Below, piece by piece: positions 52,692-60,709 of a stretch of 64,000 nucleotides of DNA; positions within the stretch are counted from its first letter, which is position 1; each line of letters starts with the position of its first letter. Source of the DNA: Zunongwangia atlantica 22II14-10F7 (lineage in GTDB: Bacteria; Bacteroidota; Bacteroidia; Flavobacteriales; Flavobacteriaceae); the NCBI RefSeq assembly GCF_002094855.1, contig NZ_ARYN01000005.1, forward strand, positions 1-64,000, written 5' to 3'. A program made the translations under genes and the position numbers. Under the pieces are notes generated by a model. It searched no databases. It saw nothing but the letters and a program-made list of their open reading frames with translations, and was not told the DNA's origin.

Positions 52692-53891
52692 CTATTCGTC
52701 TGTAATATTCGAAAACTCCTTTTCCCAAAAAACTATCTTATTTTGGTACATTGCATCTAAAGCCATCTGTACTGCAATTGCAGTTTTACTACCTGTTACT
52801 AAATTAGATTTTGGCTTTTTATTATCAATTACACTATTTGCAAAGTCAATTAACGCCTGCTCACTAGAATGTGTATGATTTACTTCTATAGGAATTCCTT
52901 TTCCTTTCTCCCATTGAATAGTCGCTCCTGACACTCCATCCACCTCTCCAATTTTTTTCTGGTCATAACTCCCTTCTGGATAAAACCATGCATGTTCGTA
53001 ATCTAAAATTATTGTCCCTTTATCTCCTAGTACTTTAATCTGATAATTATCCAATGCGTTAGTAGTAAGACAAGTGAATTTAGCTTTTATGCCATCTGGA
53101 TAGGTATAGATGAGATGAATATTATCATAGGTTTCACGACCATCTTTCCAATAATTTATTCCTCCGGCACCCATAACCTGCTGCGGAACTGCATCTAAAA
53201 CCCAGTTTACAAAATCAATTTGATGAGAACATAATTCAGCTACTAATCCACCAGAAAATTCTCTATACATTCTCCAATTGATTTCTTTTTCAAACTTTTT
53301 ATCTGGCACAGGTCGACGCCAACTGCCATGTCTATTCCATTGGCACTCAAAAGCTGTAATATTTCCCACCTTTCCGTCTCTTATTAGATTAACTACGTGA
53401 GTGTATAATCTTGAACTATGATATTGATGACCAGTTTGAAAAATTAAATCCGTTTTTTTCATACTTTGATTTAGTTTAGCAATATCGCCATAACCTTTTG
53501 CAGTAGTCTTTTCGCCATAAATATGCTTTCCGGCACTTAAGGCGTCCATTTCTATATCAGCATGAGTACTAAAAGGTGTAGAAACTAAAACCGCATCAAT
53601 ATCTTGATTATCTAATATTTTTCTGTAATCAGAATAACCTTTAACTTTACCTGAAGCTCGTGATAATGCTTGATCTAATCGGAATGGTAAAATATCACAA
53701 CAAGCTACTAAATTAAGATTTGGAATTTTTTCGATAATGGGTATAAGTCCACTACCACGATTTCCTGTGCCAATAATTCCTATGTTAACTACTTGTTTTT
53801 TTGAAAACAGCATTGAATTTGAAGTGGAAAATGCAGTTATTGCTCCAATCGCACCCATCCCTGCCTTTTGCACAAAACTTCTTCTTTTCAT
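52692..53891 (-). CDS. Gfo/Idh/MocA family oxidoreductase
   Basis: The product has 399 residues. The N-terminus MKRRSFVQKAGMGAIGAITAF looks like a twin-arginine signal. The NAD motif is VNIGIIGTGNRGSG, and the family lysine is in KHIYGEKTTAKGY. The histidine region is GGLVAELCSHQIDFVNWVL. It differs from the Gfo/Idh protein at 25063, so two separate oxidoreductases serve the locus. It belongs to the LacI-controlled uronate region and sits between the two operator palindromes. The substrate is probably a sugar or sugar acid; the sequence does not say which. Confidence 0.88.
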   Translation of the reverse strand: MKRRSFVQKAGMGAIGAITAFSTSNSMLFSKKQVVNIGIIGTGNRGSGLIPIIEKIPNLNLVACCDILPFRLDQALSRASGKVKGYSDYRKILDNQDIDAVLVSTPFSTHADIEMDALSAGKHIYGEKTTAKGYGDIAKLNQSMKKTDLIFQTGHQYHSSRLYTHVVNLIRDGKVGNITAFECQWNRHGSWRRPVPDKKFEKEINWRMYREFSGGLVAELCSHQIDFVNWVLDAVPQQVMGAGGINYWKDGRETYDNIHLIYTYPDGIKAKFTCLTTNALDNYQIKVLGDKGTIILDYEHAWFYPEGSYDQKKIGEVDGVSGATIQWEKGKGIPIEVNHTHSSEQALIDFANSVIDNKKPKSNLVTGSKTAIAVQMALDAMYQNKIVFWEKEFSNITDE

Positions 53892-54022
53892 ATTAAATTA
53901 ATTCTGTGTGTATTTTAGATTCGAGGCTATTCTTATAAAACACCTCTAAATGACTAAATCGTTTTTTATGCTTGAAGCTAATATATTCTTAAAATTTTGA
54001 ATTCAAAATTAATTTAACATAT

Positions 54023-54040
54023 AATGTGCACGTACACATT
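54023..54040. promoter_or_regulatory. Second LacI-type operator
   Basis: AATGTGCACGTACACATT differs from the core of the 52618-52673 palindrome at one position. It lies 132 bp upstream of the Gfo/Idh start (53891) and 14 bp past the end of the lacI-like gene (54054). The match to the first site supports one shared regulator. Confidence 0.75.
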
Positions 54041-54053
54041 GATATATTCATAA

Positions 54054-55091
54054 TTATTTATAATAATATAAATTTTCTTTTGTTACGATATCTAATGGCA
54101 GATAATTATCTCGAGTTACTTTTTGACCTGTAATTAAATATTTATAAAAATTATCAAAAGCCAAATAACCTTGCTGTTCTGGACGCTGACCAATAACATA
54201 ATCTATAATCCCTGATGCGATGTATTGAATGTTTTTTTTTATTAAATCATTACCTACTAACTTTATCTTAAGTTGGCTATCCTCTATTATACGAGCAACG
54301 TGGTATACTGTAGATGAGGGCACATATACACCAGAGGCATTTCTAGACTTTAAAATTTCTTTTAATTCTTTGTCCCAATTAGATATATTCTGATCTATGC
54401 TAAATTCTTCAATCTCTAACTTTTGCGCGGAATCTAATTCTTCGAAAAAATAATTGAAACCTTCAATTCTCTTTTGAAGAGTTTTGTTGAATTCACTATT
54501 ATTTCTAATAGAGATAATTAAAATTTTGCCCTTTTCATATACCAAGGAATTAATTAGTTTAGCCGCTAACTTACCACTTTGAAAAGAGTCCTGACCTATA
54601 AACGACATATACTCCGTCTCTTCCATCTTAGAATCTATAAAAGAAAAAGGAATTTTTAAATGGTTTAATTTCTTACATAAATAAGAGGCTTCAAAATTTA
54701 CGACAGGTGCGATTATTACACCATCAGGATTAGATCTTAATAAAACATGAGATTTTTCTTTAAAGCAGTCTGGATTATTTTGATCAAAATGAAAATATTC
54801 TAGCTTAATATTATATTGACTTAAATGCTGCGCTGCAGAATTTAATCCTAAACTTGGTAATTCCCAATAATCGCCTTTATTATAATCTGGTATTAGTGCT
54901 GCAATAGTATACGATTTATTTAAAACAAGACCTCTTGCATAAATATTTGGTTTGTATCCTGTCTCTTCTAAAATTTTTAAAATTTTATCTTTTGTCTTTT
55001 TAGCAACCTTACCTCGATCATGAATCACTCTATCCACAGTTCCAAGTGAAACATTTGCTTTTCTCGCTATTTCTTTGATCGTAGTATTCAT
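54054..55091 (-). CDS. LacI family transcriptional regulator
   Basis: The product has 345 residues: the LacI helix-turn-helix and hinge (TIKEIARKANVSLGTVDRVIHDRGKVAKKTKDKILKILEETGYKPN) followed by a periplasmic-binding-protein-like sensor (TIAALIPDYNKGDYW and onward) that binds a sugar or sugar acid. It lies upstream on the same strand as the uronate genes, and two operator-like palindromes lie in the gaps after it. It probably represses SDR-uxuA and the oxidoreductase until a uronate intermediate accumulates (inference). A dyad ATTGCCT-N7-AGGCAAT lies at 55103-55123 just upstream of its start. Confidence 0.93.
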   Translation of the reverse strand: MNTTIKEIARKANVSLGTVDRVIHDRGKVAKKTKDKILKILEETGYKPNIYARGLVLNKSYTIAALIPDYNKGDYWELPSLGLNSAAQHLSQYNIKLEYFHFDQNNPDCFKEKSHVLLRSNPDGVIIAPVVNFEASYLCKKLNHLKIPFSFIDSKMEETEYMSFIGQDSFQSGKLAAKLINSLVYEKGKILIISIRNNSEFNKTLQKRIEGFNYFFEELDSAQKLEIEEFSIDQNISNWDKELKEILKSRNASGVYVPSSTVYHVARIIEDSQLKIKLVGNDLIKKNIQYIASGIIDYVIGQRPEQQGYLAFDNFYKYLITGQKVTRDNYLPLDIVTKENLYYYK

Positions 55092-55102
55092 AAGCTAACA
55101 AA

Positions 55103-55123
55103 ATTGCCTTCGATATAGGCAAT
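55103..55123. promoter_or_regulatory. Dyad in the leader of the lacI-like gene
   Basis: ATTGCCT (55103-55109) pairs with AGGCAAT (55117-55123) across a 7-nt loop, ending 12 bp from the start codon on the minus strand. It does not match the uronate operator core, so it is either an RNA stem in the leader or a site for another protein. Confidence 0.4.
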
Positions 55124-55267
55124 ACAAGTAAAAAATTGATTCTAAAAACAATATACTATATTAATTTAAAAAATAGTTCTTTTTATTTTAAGCTTCCGAT
55201 AAACTCCATTTATGACGTTTAATAGTATTTACATTTTTTACTATTTTTGTAAAAATTATTTAACATT
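55124..55267. other. A+T-rich gap between divergent lacI-like and hipB-like genes
   Basis: About 144 bp with long A and T runs and no supportable gene, dyad or promoter consensus. Confidence 0.4.
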
Positions 55268-55587
55268 ATACCTAGAAACAGCATCGTATTATTACCTAAA
55301 AACAAGAAACTCTTACAAGCAGTAGGAGAAAATATGAAGTTAGCACGTTTACGTAGGAAACTAACCATGGATCAGGTTTCGGAGCGAGCAGGAATTTCCC
55401 GTCCCACGCTTTCATCCCTCGAAAAAGGGAATCCCGCGGTTTCTTTAGGTATTGTTTTGCAAGTTTTATTAGTATTAGGTCTGGAGAAAGATTTTTGCTT
55501 TTGGCCGACGATGATGTATTAGGTAGAAAAATACAGGATGCTGACCTAATAGTTAAGGAGCGAGGACCAAAAAATACCAAGAAATAA
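55268..55587 (+). pseudogene. Broken HipB-like XRE antitoxin gene
   Basis: The frame encodes LLPKNKKLLQAVGENMKLARLRRK, then TMDQVSERAGISRPTLSSLEKG, an XRE helix-turn-helix typical of HipB. A one-base loss in the T5 run near 55491-55496 shifts the frame. The original frame would continue LLLADDDVLGRKIQDADLIVKERGP and stop at 55585-55587. No ATG, GTG or TTG is found at the natural start, only a weak ATT/ATA, so initiation also looks lost unless translation begins at the internal ATG at 55334. The stop overlaps the hipA start (TAATG), as in intact hipBA operons. Confidence 0.82.
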
Positions 55588-56850
55588 TGGCACCAGAGAA
55601 AGAAATTTTGGTTATGCGCATTGGACTGGAATTGAATCACCTATATTAATAGGTAGTTTATACGCCACACCATCAAGAGGTAAAGAAATCTTTTCATTTG
55701 AATACGATAAAGAATGTTTAGCATCGGATTACGCACAAATCATAGATCCAGATTTACAATTATTCGAAGGAGCCCAATATCTAAATGATGAAAAATCTAA
55801 CTTCGGAATTTTTTTAGACTCCTCGCCTGATCGTTGGGGACGGGTGATGATGCGTAAAGAAGCAGCTAAAGCCAGGAAAGAAGACCACCGGCTTAAAACT
55901 CAAATGGAATCGGATTATCTACTTCGTGTTTATGATAATAAACGAATGGGAGGACTTCGTTTTAAAACTGTACCGAATGGTACTTTTTTGGATGATGATA
56001 AAGCAATGGCTGCACCTCCTTTTGCTGCACTTAGAGATCTCGAACTTGCCGGCCTACAGCTAGAAAAGGAAAATGCCTCAGAAAATCCGGAATACCTAAA
56101 ATGGCTGAATATGTTAATGGCCCCAGGATCCTCTTTAGGAGGGGCACGACCTAAGGCCAATGTCCGAGATGTAGATGGAGGCTTATGGAGTGCTAAATTT
56201 CCAAGTCAAAATTTCCATGTCAAAATGATAGCCTGGATATGGGGGCTTGAGAAATGCTTGCATATCGATTAGCCATTCAATCCGGTATTGAAATGGCATC
56301 GTCCAGAATACAAAAATTCTCACATCACCAGAATACATTTCTAACACAACGATTTGATCGTAAGCACAATGGTAATCGTATTCACTTTGTTTCTGCTATG
56401 ACTTTATTAGGATATACTGATGGAACTGACTATCAAGATGGTGCTAGTTACTTGGAGCTTGTGGAATTTCTAATGCGGAGTGGAGCTAATCTAAATAATG
56501 ACCTCAGGAAATTGTGGACACGTATTGCTTTTAATGTTTGTATTTCGAATACGGATGATCACCTTCGCAATCACGGTTTCCTTTTAACGGATCCCGGTTG
56601 GATACTTTCACCGGCTTACGATATCAATCCTACTCCGAATGGCACAGGTTTAAAACTTAATATTTCAGAAAATGACAATGCTTTAGATTTGGTAAGAGAA
56701 GTGGCTCCGTACTTTCGTTTGGATGAAAAGGAGTCTACCAAAATTCTAAGTCATATTCAGCAAAATGTCTCACAATGGGAACAATTGGCCATTGATCTAG
56801 GGATTCCTAGAAATGAAATGGAATTAGTAAAAAATGCCTTTACATATTAA
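55587..56850 (+). pseudogene. Broken HipA-like serine/threonine kinase toxin gene
   Basis: HipA-family sequence is recognisable throughout: HWTGIESPILIGSLYATPSRG, DSSPDRWGRVMMRKE, GSSLGGARPKA (the family P-loop-like block), NTDDHLRNHGF (catalytic D/H region) and SPAYDINPT. Three lesions break it. A missing base near 55606 shifts the frame after MAPEKEI. A 14-bp tandem duplication (56197-56210 and 56211-56224, one mismatch) shifts it again. A TGA at 56248-56250 replaces the tryptophan expected in GAWE. Toxin activity should be gone. The HipBA-like module was probably an island stability system. Confidence 0.88.
56197..56224 (+). repeat. 14-bp tandem duplication inside the hipA pseudogene
   Basis: Two 14-nt copies, ATTTCCAAGTCAAA and ATTTCCATGTCAAA, are adjacent and differ at one base. 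Removing one copy restores the HipA frame up to the TGA at 56248, so this is a slippage-type lesion. Confidence 0.85.
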
Positions 56851-56899
56851 GATTTATCAACAATTATTAACGTAAATAATTGCCAACTATTGGCACAAA

Positions 56900-56928
56900 A
56901 AAAGGATAGTTAAGAAAACTATCCTTTT
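56900..56928. terminator. Bidirectional terminator between hipA remnant and integrase gene
   Basis: A 12-bp stem (56900-56911 with 56917-56928) has A-rich and T-rich flanks on both sides, so it can stop transcription from both convergent genes. Confidence 0.85.
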
Positions 56929-56949
56929 CAATTTCAAAATTACAAAGAC

Positions 56950-58176
56950 TTATCGATTCCGTAATTTCTTACTAAGATCAGACATATCGTTACTCAACTT
57001 ATCTTCTAAAACTCTAGCATAAATTTGAGTAGTGGCTATTTTCGTATGCCCTAATAGTTTTGATACAGTTTCTATAGGAACACCGTTTGCCAGGGTTACC
57101 GTAGTAGCAAAAGTATGTCTGGCCATATGAAACGTAAGGTTTCTCTTTATATCACAAAGCTCTGCCACTTCTTTTAAATAAAAATTCACTTTAACATTGG
57201 TAATTAAAGGCAAAAGACTCCCAGCTATTGCTGTCATAGGATGATGCTCATATTTTTCAATAAGCTCTAAAGCTTTGTCAAGCAAGGGAATCTTGACCTT
57301 TGTTTTCGTTTTATTCCTAAAGGTAAATATCCATTTTTGCCCATCTAATCCTATCCGTATATTATCTTTCGTAAGTTGATTAATATCCGAGAAACTAATG
57401 CCAGTGTAACAACTGAATATAAATAGATCTCTTACCCTATCCAATCGCTCGTTATGAAAAATAAAATCCTCTATTATTTTTAATTCGTTTGAATTAAGAA
57501 AATCACGCTCTTTCTTCTCAAAGGTGGGCTTCCAACGAACAAAAGGATCCTTATCGATCCATTCTAGATGAAAAGCCAATGTTACTATTTTTCTAAGGCG
57601 TTGAACATGCTTCATCACCGTATTATGACTCATAGCATTTATATGTCCCTTTGGCCAACATGTAAAAAGGAAATTCGAAAAATCATTAATGAACTTATAA
57701 TTAAGCTCACTTAAGTAGATAGAATTTGTATGAAGTTCTTCTTTTAAGAATCGATAAATATAGTTTTCAGTAATCTTAAAATTTCGGATAGTGCCTTTGG
57801 TTAATGTACCATTGATTTTTTGAGCATGATAATCCAAAATGTCAACCAATGTTTTATCTTTTGGACCTTCTCCTAAGAAATTAGCTTTTAAAAGCTCCGC
57901 GGTTACCTCCCTATTTTGGAAGCGTAAATCCTGATAGTTCTGAAAAATCTTCGTCCGGGTTTCATCTATTAGGTTATTAGATTCTTTGGCAAGTTTAGAA
58001 TTACCATTTAAGCGTTGGGCTGTAGCATCCCACAAATCATAGGGGATTTTGGATTTCAAACTAACATTTACCCGTTGATTGTCCAGAGAGATTCTGACAT
58101 AAAGATTAGTTTGATTGTTCTTCACTCTGGAGGAATACACCCAGAATAAAATGGAAAAAGTTTTTGAAGTACGCAT
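56950..58176 (-). CDS. Tyrosine recombinase, IntDOT-like integrase
   Basis: The product has 408 residues: an arm-type or AP2-like N-terminal part, a SAM-like core-binding domain (about 107-205) and a catalytic domain. Visible catalytic residues are H350 and R353 (FHMARHTFATT), H377 (LLGHTKIATTQIYARV) and nucleophile Y386. At the first arginine position it has SCYTGISFSD with no arginine, as in the CTnDOT integrase subfamily, where a serine is found there. It is next to the 3' end of tRNA-Arg, the usual place for an integrase of a tRNA-targeting element. No defect is seen. Confidence 0.93.
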   Translation of the reverse strand: MRTSKTFSILFWVYSSRVKNNQTNLYVRISLDNQRVNVSLKSKIPYDLWDATAQRLNGNSKLAKESNNLIDETRTKIFQNYQDLRFQNREVTAELLKANFLGEGPKDKTLVDILDYHAQKINGTLTKGTIRNFKITENYIYRFLKEELHTNSIYLSELNYKFINDFSNFLFTCWPKGHINAMSHNTVMKHVQRLRKIVTLAFHLEWIDKDPFVRWKPTFEKKERDFLNSNELKIIEDFIFHNERLDRVRDLFIFSCYTGISFSDINQLTKDNIRIGLDGQKWIFTFRNKTKTKVKIPLLDKALELIEKYEHHPMTAIAGSLLPLITNVKVNFYLKEVAELCDIKRNLTFHMARHTFATTVTLANGVPIETVSKLLGHTKIATTQIYARVLEDKLSNDMSDLSKKLRNR

Positions 58177-58182
58177 AATAGT

Positions 58183-58285
58183 CGTCTTTAAGTTAATACT
58201 CAGTAAAGACGAAAGTCAAACCACCAAATTTTAAATCACTGATAATCAAAGTGTCAACATGTTGACAGAATAAAATTATGTTGAC
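58183..58285. promoter_or_regulatory. Dyads upstream of the integrase gene
   Basis: CGTCTTTA (58183-58190) and TAAAGACG (58204-58211) form an inverted repeat 7 bp from the integrase start. A perfect palindrome GTCAACATGTTGAC lies at 58253-58266, and a third ATGTTGAC is at 58278-58285. They could be promoter operators or arm-type integrase and excisionase sites near attachment DNA. Confidence 0.5.
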
Positions 58286-58342
58286 GATCTGTGAACTACT
58301 AAAGGTAATAAAATGCTCACAAACAAAACCCTCTAAAAACAT

Positions 58343-58376
58343 AAAACCCTGTAAATCATAGTATTTACAGGGTTTT
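58343..58376 (-). terminator. Terminator downstream of tRNA-Arg
   Basis: A 14-bp stem (58343-58356 with 58363-58376) with a 6-nt loop and T-rich flanks lies 24 bp beyond the 3' end of the tRNA. It probably ends the tRNA transcript and lies inside or near the attachment region. Confidence 0.8.
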
Positions 58377-58400
58377 AGTTCTTTCTATCTTCTTTAAAAG

Positions 58401-58474
58401 TGACCTCGGCAGGATTCAAACCTGCAACCTTCTGAGCCGTAATCAGATGCGCTATTCAGTTGCGCCACGAGGCC
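58401..58474 (-). tRNA. tRNA-Arg (anticodon ACG)
   Basis: The 74-nt cloverleaf can be folded by eye. The acceptor stem pairs GGCCTCG with CGAGGTC (one G-U), and the D stem is GCGC/GCGC with a 9-nt loop. The anticodon stem is TCTGA/TCAGA around loop TTACGGC (anticodon ACG), and the T stem is GCAGG/CCTGC around TTTGAAT. The discriminator is A and no CCA is encoded. The gene's 3' end faces the integrase gene, so it is the likely attachment target of the island to its left. Confidence 0.93.
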
Positions 58475-58660
58475 TTTATTTGTTTCGCTAAAGGCAAATG
58501 CTTTAAGCGGGTGCAAATATATTCTTTATTTTAGATTCAGAAAAACTTTTTGATACTTTTTTTGAAGAAAAAACAGATCAAAATTATAAAGTATTAACGC
58601 ATAGCGATTAACAGCATTTCTCATAAAAAAGAATTTATGCTGTATTTCAACAATATTAGC

Positions 58661-58930
58661 TTAGACAATTTCTGCACTTAAACCTGCGTCTAAAAGCTTA
58701 GAACATCTTGGTTTTAAATCATCAAAAGCGCCTGTTTTTACCGTACATTTTCCTTTATAATGCACCAAAATAGAACATTGTTCAGCCTGCTCTGGAGTAT
58801 GATCACAAGCGTAAATTAAAGTCTCGATTACATGATCAAACGTATTGTAATCGTCGTTATATAAAACAATCTCGTTTTCTTTGTCTACTTTGGTATCTAC
58901 CTTCTCTAAAACTTCTTCTTGGGTACTCAT
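58661..58930 (-). CDS. clpS: ClpS, ATP-dependent Clp protease adaptor
   Basis: This 89-residue protein has a short disordered N-terminus and the ClpS core: VLYNDDYNTFDHVIETLIYACDHTPEQAEQCSILVHYKGKCTVKTG. The NDDYNTFDHV segment forms the N-degron pocket rim. It hands N-end-rule substrates to ClpAP. It begins the core-genome side of the tRNA and is followed by prmA, tpiA and further conserved flavobacterial genes. A weak hairpin (58611-58617 with 58637-58643) lies beyond its stop. Confidence 0.95.
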   Translation of the reverse strand: MSTQEEVLEKVDTKVDKENEIVLYNDDYNTFDHVIETLIYACDHTPEQAEQCSILVHYKGKCTVKTGAFDDLKPRCSKLLDAGLSAEIV

Positions 58931-58988
58931 AGGGTATTAATTTTGATTCAGATACTTTGCAAAAATACAAAAAAGTAAGTTAAAACTC

Positions 58989-59822
58989 TCATAAAGAAAA
59001 CTTTACCGACACCCATTTGTCTTTTTCAAGATTTTCCTGAAATTTTAATCCAAGCTTTTCACAAGCTTCCTGAATAATCGGGATGTCTTCTTTATAGAAT
59101 CCACTTAAGTACAAATCTCCACCAGGTTTTAATACCGAAACATATTTCGCCATATCATTCAGCAAAATATTACGGTTAATATTCGCTATTATAGCGTCAT
59201 ATTTTTTTTCGCCCAGCAATTCCGCTCCTCCTTCTTTAACGCTAATTTCAGGAACATTATTACGTTCAATATTTTCCAGTGTATTTAGATAGCACCAGTT
59301 ATCAATATCGATGGCTTCCACAGGATTTGCACCTTTTTGTGCACTTAAGATGGCTAAAACTCCGGTTCCGCAGCCCATATCCAAAACAGATTTTCCCTTC
59401 CATTCGTTTTTCAGGATAAACTGAATCATCATGTGGGTTGTTGCATGATGCCCGGTTCCAAAACTCATTTTTGGCTCGATAACAATATCGAATTCAGTTT
59501 CTGGTTTTGGATGAAAAGGAGCCCGTACACTACAAATATCATCAACCACGATGGGCTGAAAATTTTTCTCCCATTCTTCATTCCAATTTACCTGTTGTAT
59601 TTCAGAAGAAGAATAGGAGATTTCAAATTCATCAGAATCTAATATCTGAACCTCAGCCAGCATTTCTTCCTGAAATTCATCTTTCAGAATATATGCTGTA
59701 ACGCCATCTTCATTTTCCACAAAACTCTCAAATCCCAAAGCACCTAATTCAGCAATTAATATTTCTGAAGCAGGAACCGGTGGATCTATTTTAAACTGAA
59801 ATTCTAGATAATTTGATGCCAT
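58989..59822 (-). CDS. prmA: Ribosomal protein L11 methyltransferase
   Basis: The product has 277 residues. The N-terminal L11-recognition domain is about 1-110. The methyltransferase domain has EPKMSFGTGHHATTHMM, the SAM motif VLDMGCGTGVLAILSAQKGA, and ANINRNILLNDM, which are PrmA signatures. It methylates L11 in the ribosome stalk. The start is 2 bp after the tpiA stop, so the two are translationally close. Confidence 0.95.
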   Translation of the reverse strand: MASNYLEFQFKIDPPVPASEILIAELGALGFESFVENEDGVTAYILKDEFQEEMLAEVQILDSDEFEISYSSSEIQQVNWNEEWEKNFQPIVVDDICSVRAPFHPKPETEFDIVIEPKMSFGTGHHATTHMMIQFILKNEWKGKSVLDMGCGTGVLAILSAQKGANPVEAIDIDNWCYLNTLENIERNNVPEISVKEGGAELLGEKKYDAIIANINRNILLNDMAKYVSVLKPGGDLYLSGFYKEDIPIIQEACEKLGLKFQENLEKDKWVSVKFSL

Positions 59823-59824
59823 TT

Positions 59825-60577
59825 TTAAAATGAGTTCACGATTGCTAAAAAGTCTTCTGCTTTAAGACTTGCTCCACCAATTAAACCACCATCTACATCT
59901 TTGTTTGCAAAGATTTCTTTAGCATTTCCAGGCTTACAGCTACCACCGTAAAGGATAGAAACTTCTTCTGCAATTTCGCTTCCGTATGCATCTGCAACAC
60001 TCTTTCTAATAAATGCGTGCATTTCCTGAGCTTGCTCTGGCGATGCTGTTTCTCCTGTACCAATAGCCCAAACTGGCTCGTAAGCAAGGATGATATTTTT
60101 CCAGCTCTCTTTAGAAAGATGGTATAAACTTTCTTTAAGCTGACTTTGAACTAAATCGAAATGCTTATCTGCTTTACGATCTTCTAATTCTTCACCAAAG
60201 CAAAAAATTACAGTCATATCATTTTCTAAAGCCGTATTCACTTTTTCAGCAAGAAGCTCGTTAGATTCTTTAAAATAAGCACGTCTTTCACTGTGTCCTA
60301 AAATTACCGTTTCTACACCTACACTTTTAAGCATCGCTGCAGAGATCTCTCCTGTAAAAGCACCATTTGCATTTTGATGCATATTTTGTGCTGCTACGCT
60401 AATTGGCGTATCTTTTAAAGCTTTAAAAGCAGGATATAAATTAGTATACGTTGGCGCAACTATTATCGTTGCTGCTGGATCTGCAGAAACTTGTTTTTTT
60501 AGATCTGCGATAAGCTCCTGGGTTTGAGCCAGGTCATTATTCATTTTCCAGTTTCCGGCTACAATATTTTTTCTCAT
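59825..60577 (-). CDS. tpiA: Triosephosphate isomerase
   Basis: This 250-residue TIM barrel has active-site residues K11 (AGNWKMN), H95 (LGHSERR) and E167 (AYEPVWAIGTG), and the phosphate-binding GGSCKPGN and GGLIGGASL loops. All are intact. It interconverts dihydroxyacetone phosphate and glyceraldehyde 3-phosphate. The gene starts a small operon with prmA and clpS downstream. Confidence 0.98.
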   Translation of the reverse strand: MRKNIVAGNWKMNNDLAQTQELIADLKKQVSADPAATIIVAPTYTNLYPAFKALKDTPISVAAQNMHQNANGAFTGEISAAMLKSVGVETVILGHSERRAYFKESNELLAEKVNTALENDMTVIFCFGEELEDRKADKHFDLVQSQLKESLYHLSKESWKNIILAYEPVWAIGTGETASPEQAQEMHAFIRKSVADAYGSEIAEEVSILYGGSCKPGNAKEIFANKDVDGGLIGGASLKAEDFLAIVNSF

Positions 60578-60709
60578 AATTTAATAATCTAAAATTGTTT
60601 AAATTTTAAGCTGATTTCTACAAATATACCGATTCGATCACACATAAGTCCTTTGTATAAAAGGCTTTTATAGCTTTTTATTAATCTTCTAAGACTTTTT
60701 AGAATTTGC

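Noticed and set aside
49988-56250. Two TGA codons at positions where Trp is expected (49988 and 56248), considered as possible TGA recoding
   Set aside because: Both genes also carry frameshifts and other stops, and intact genes in the window use TGG normally. Decay explains them.
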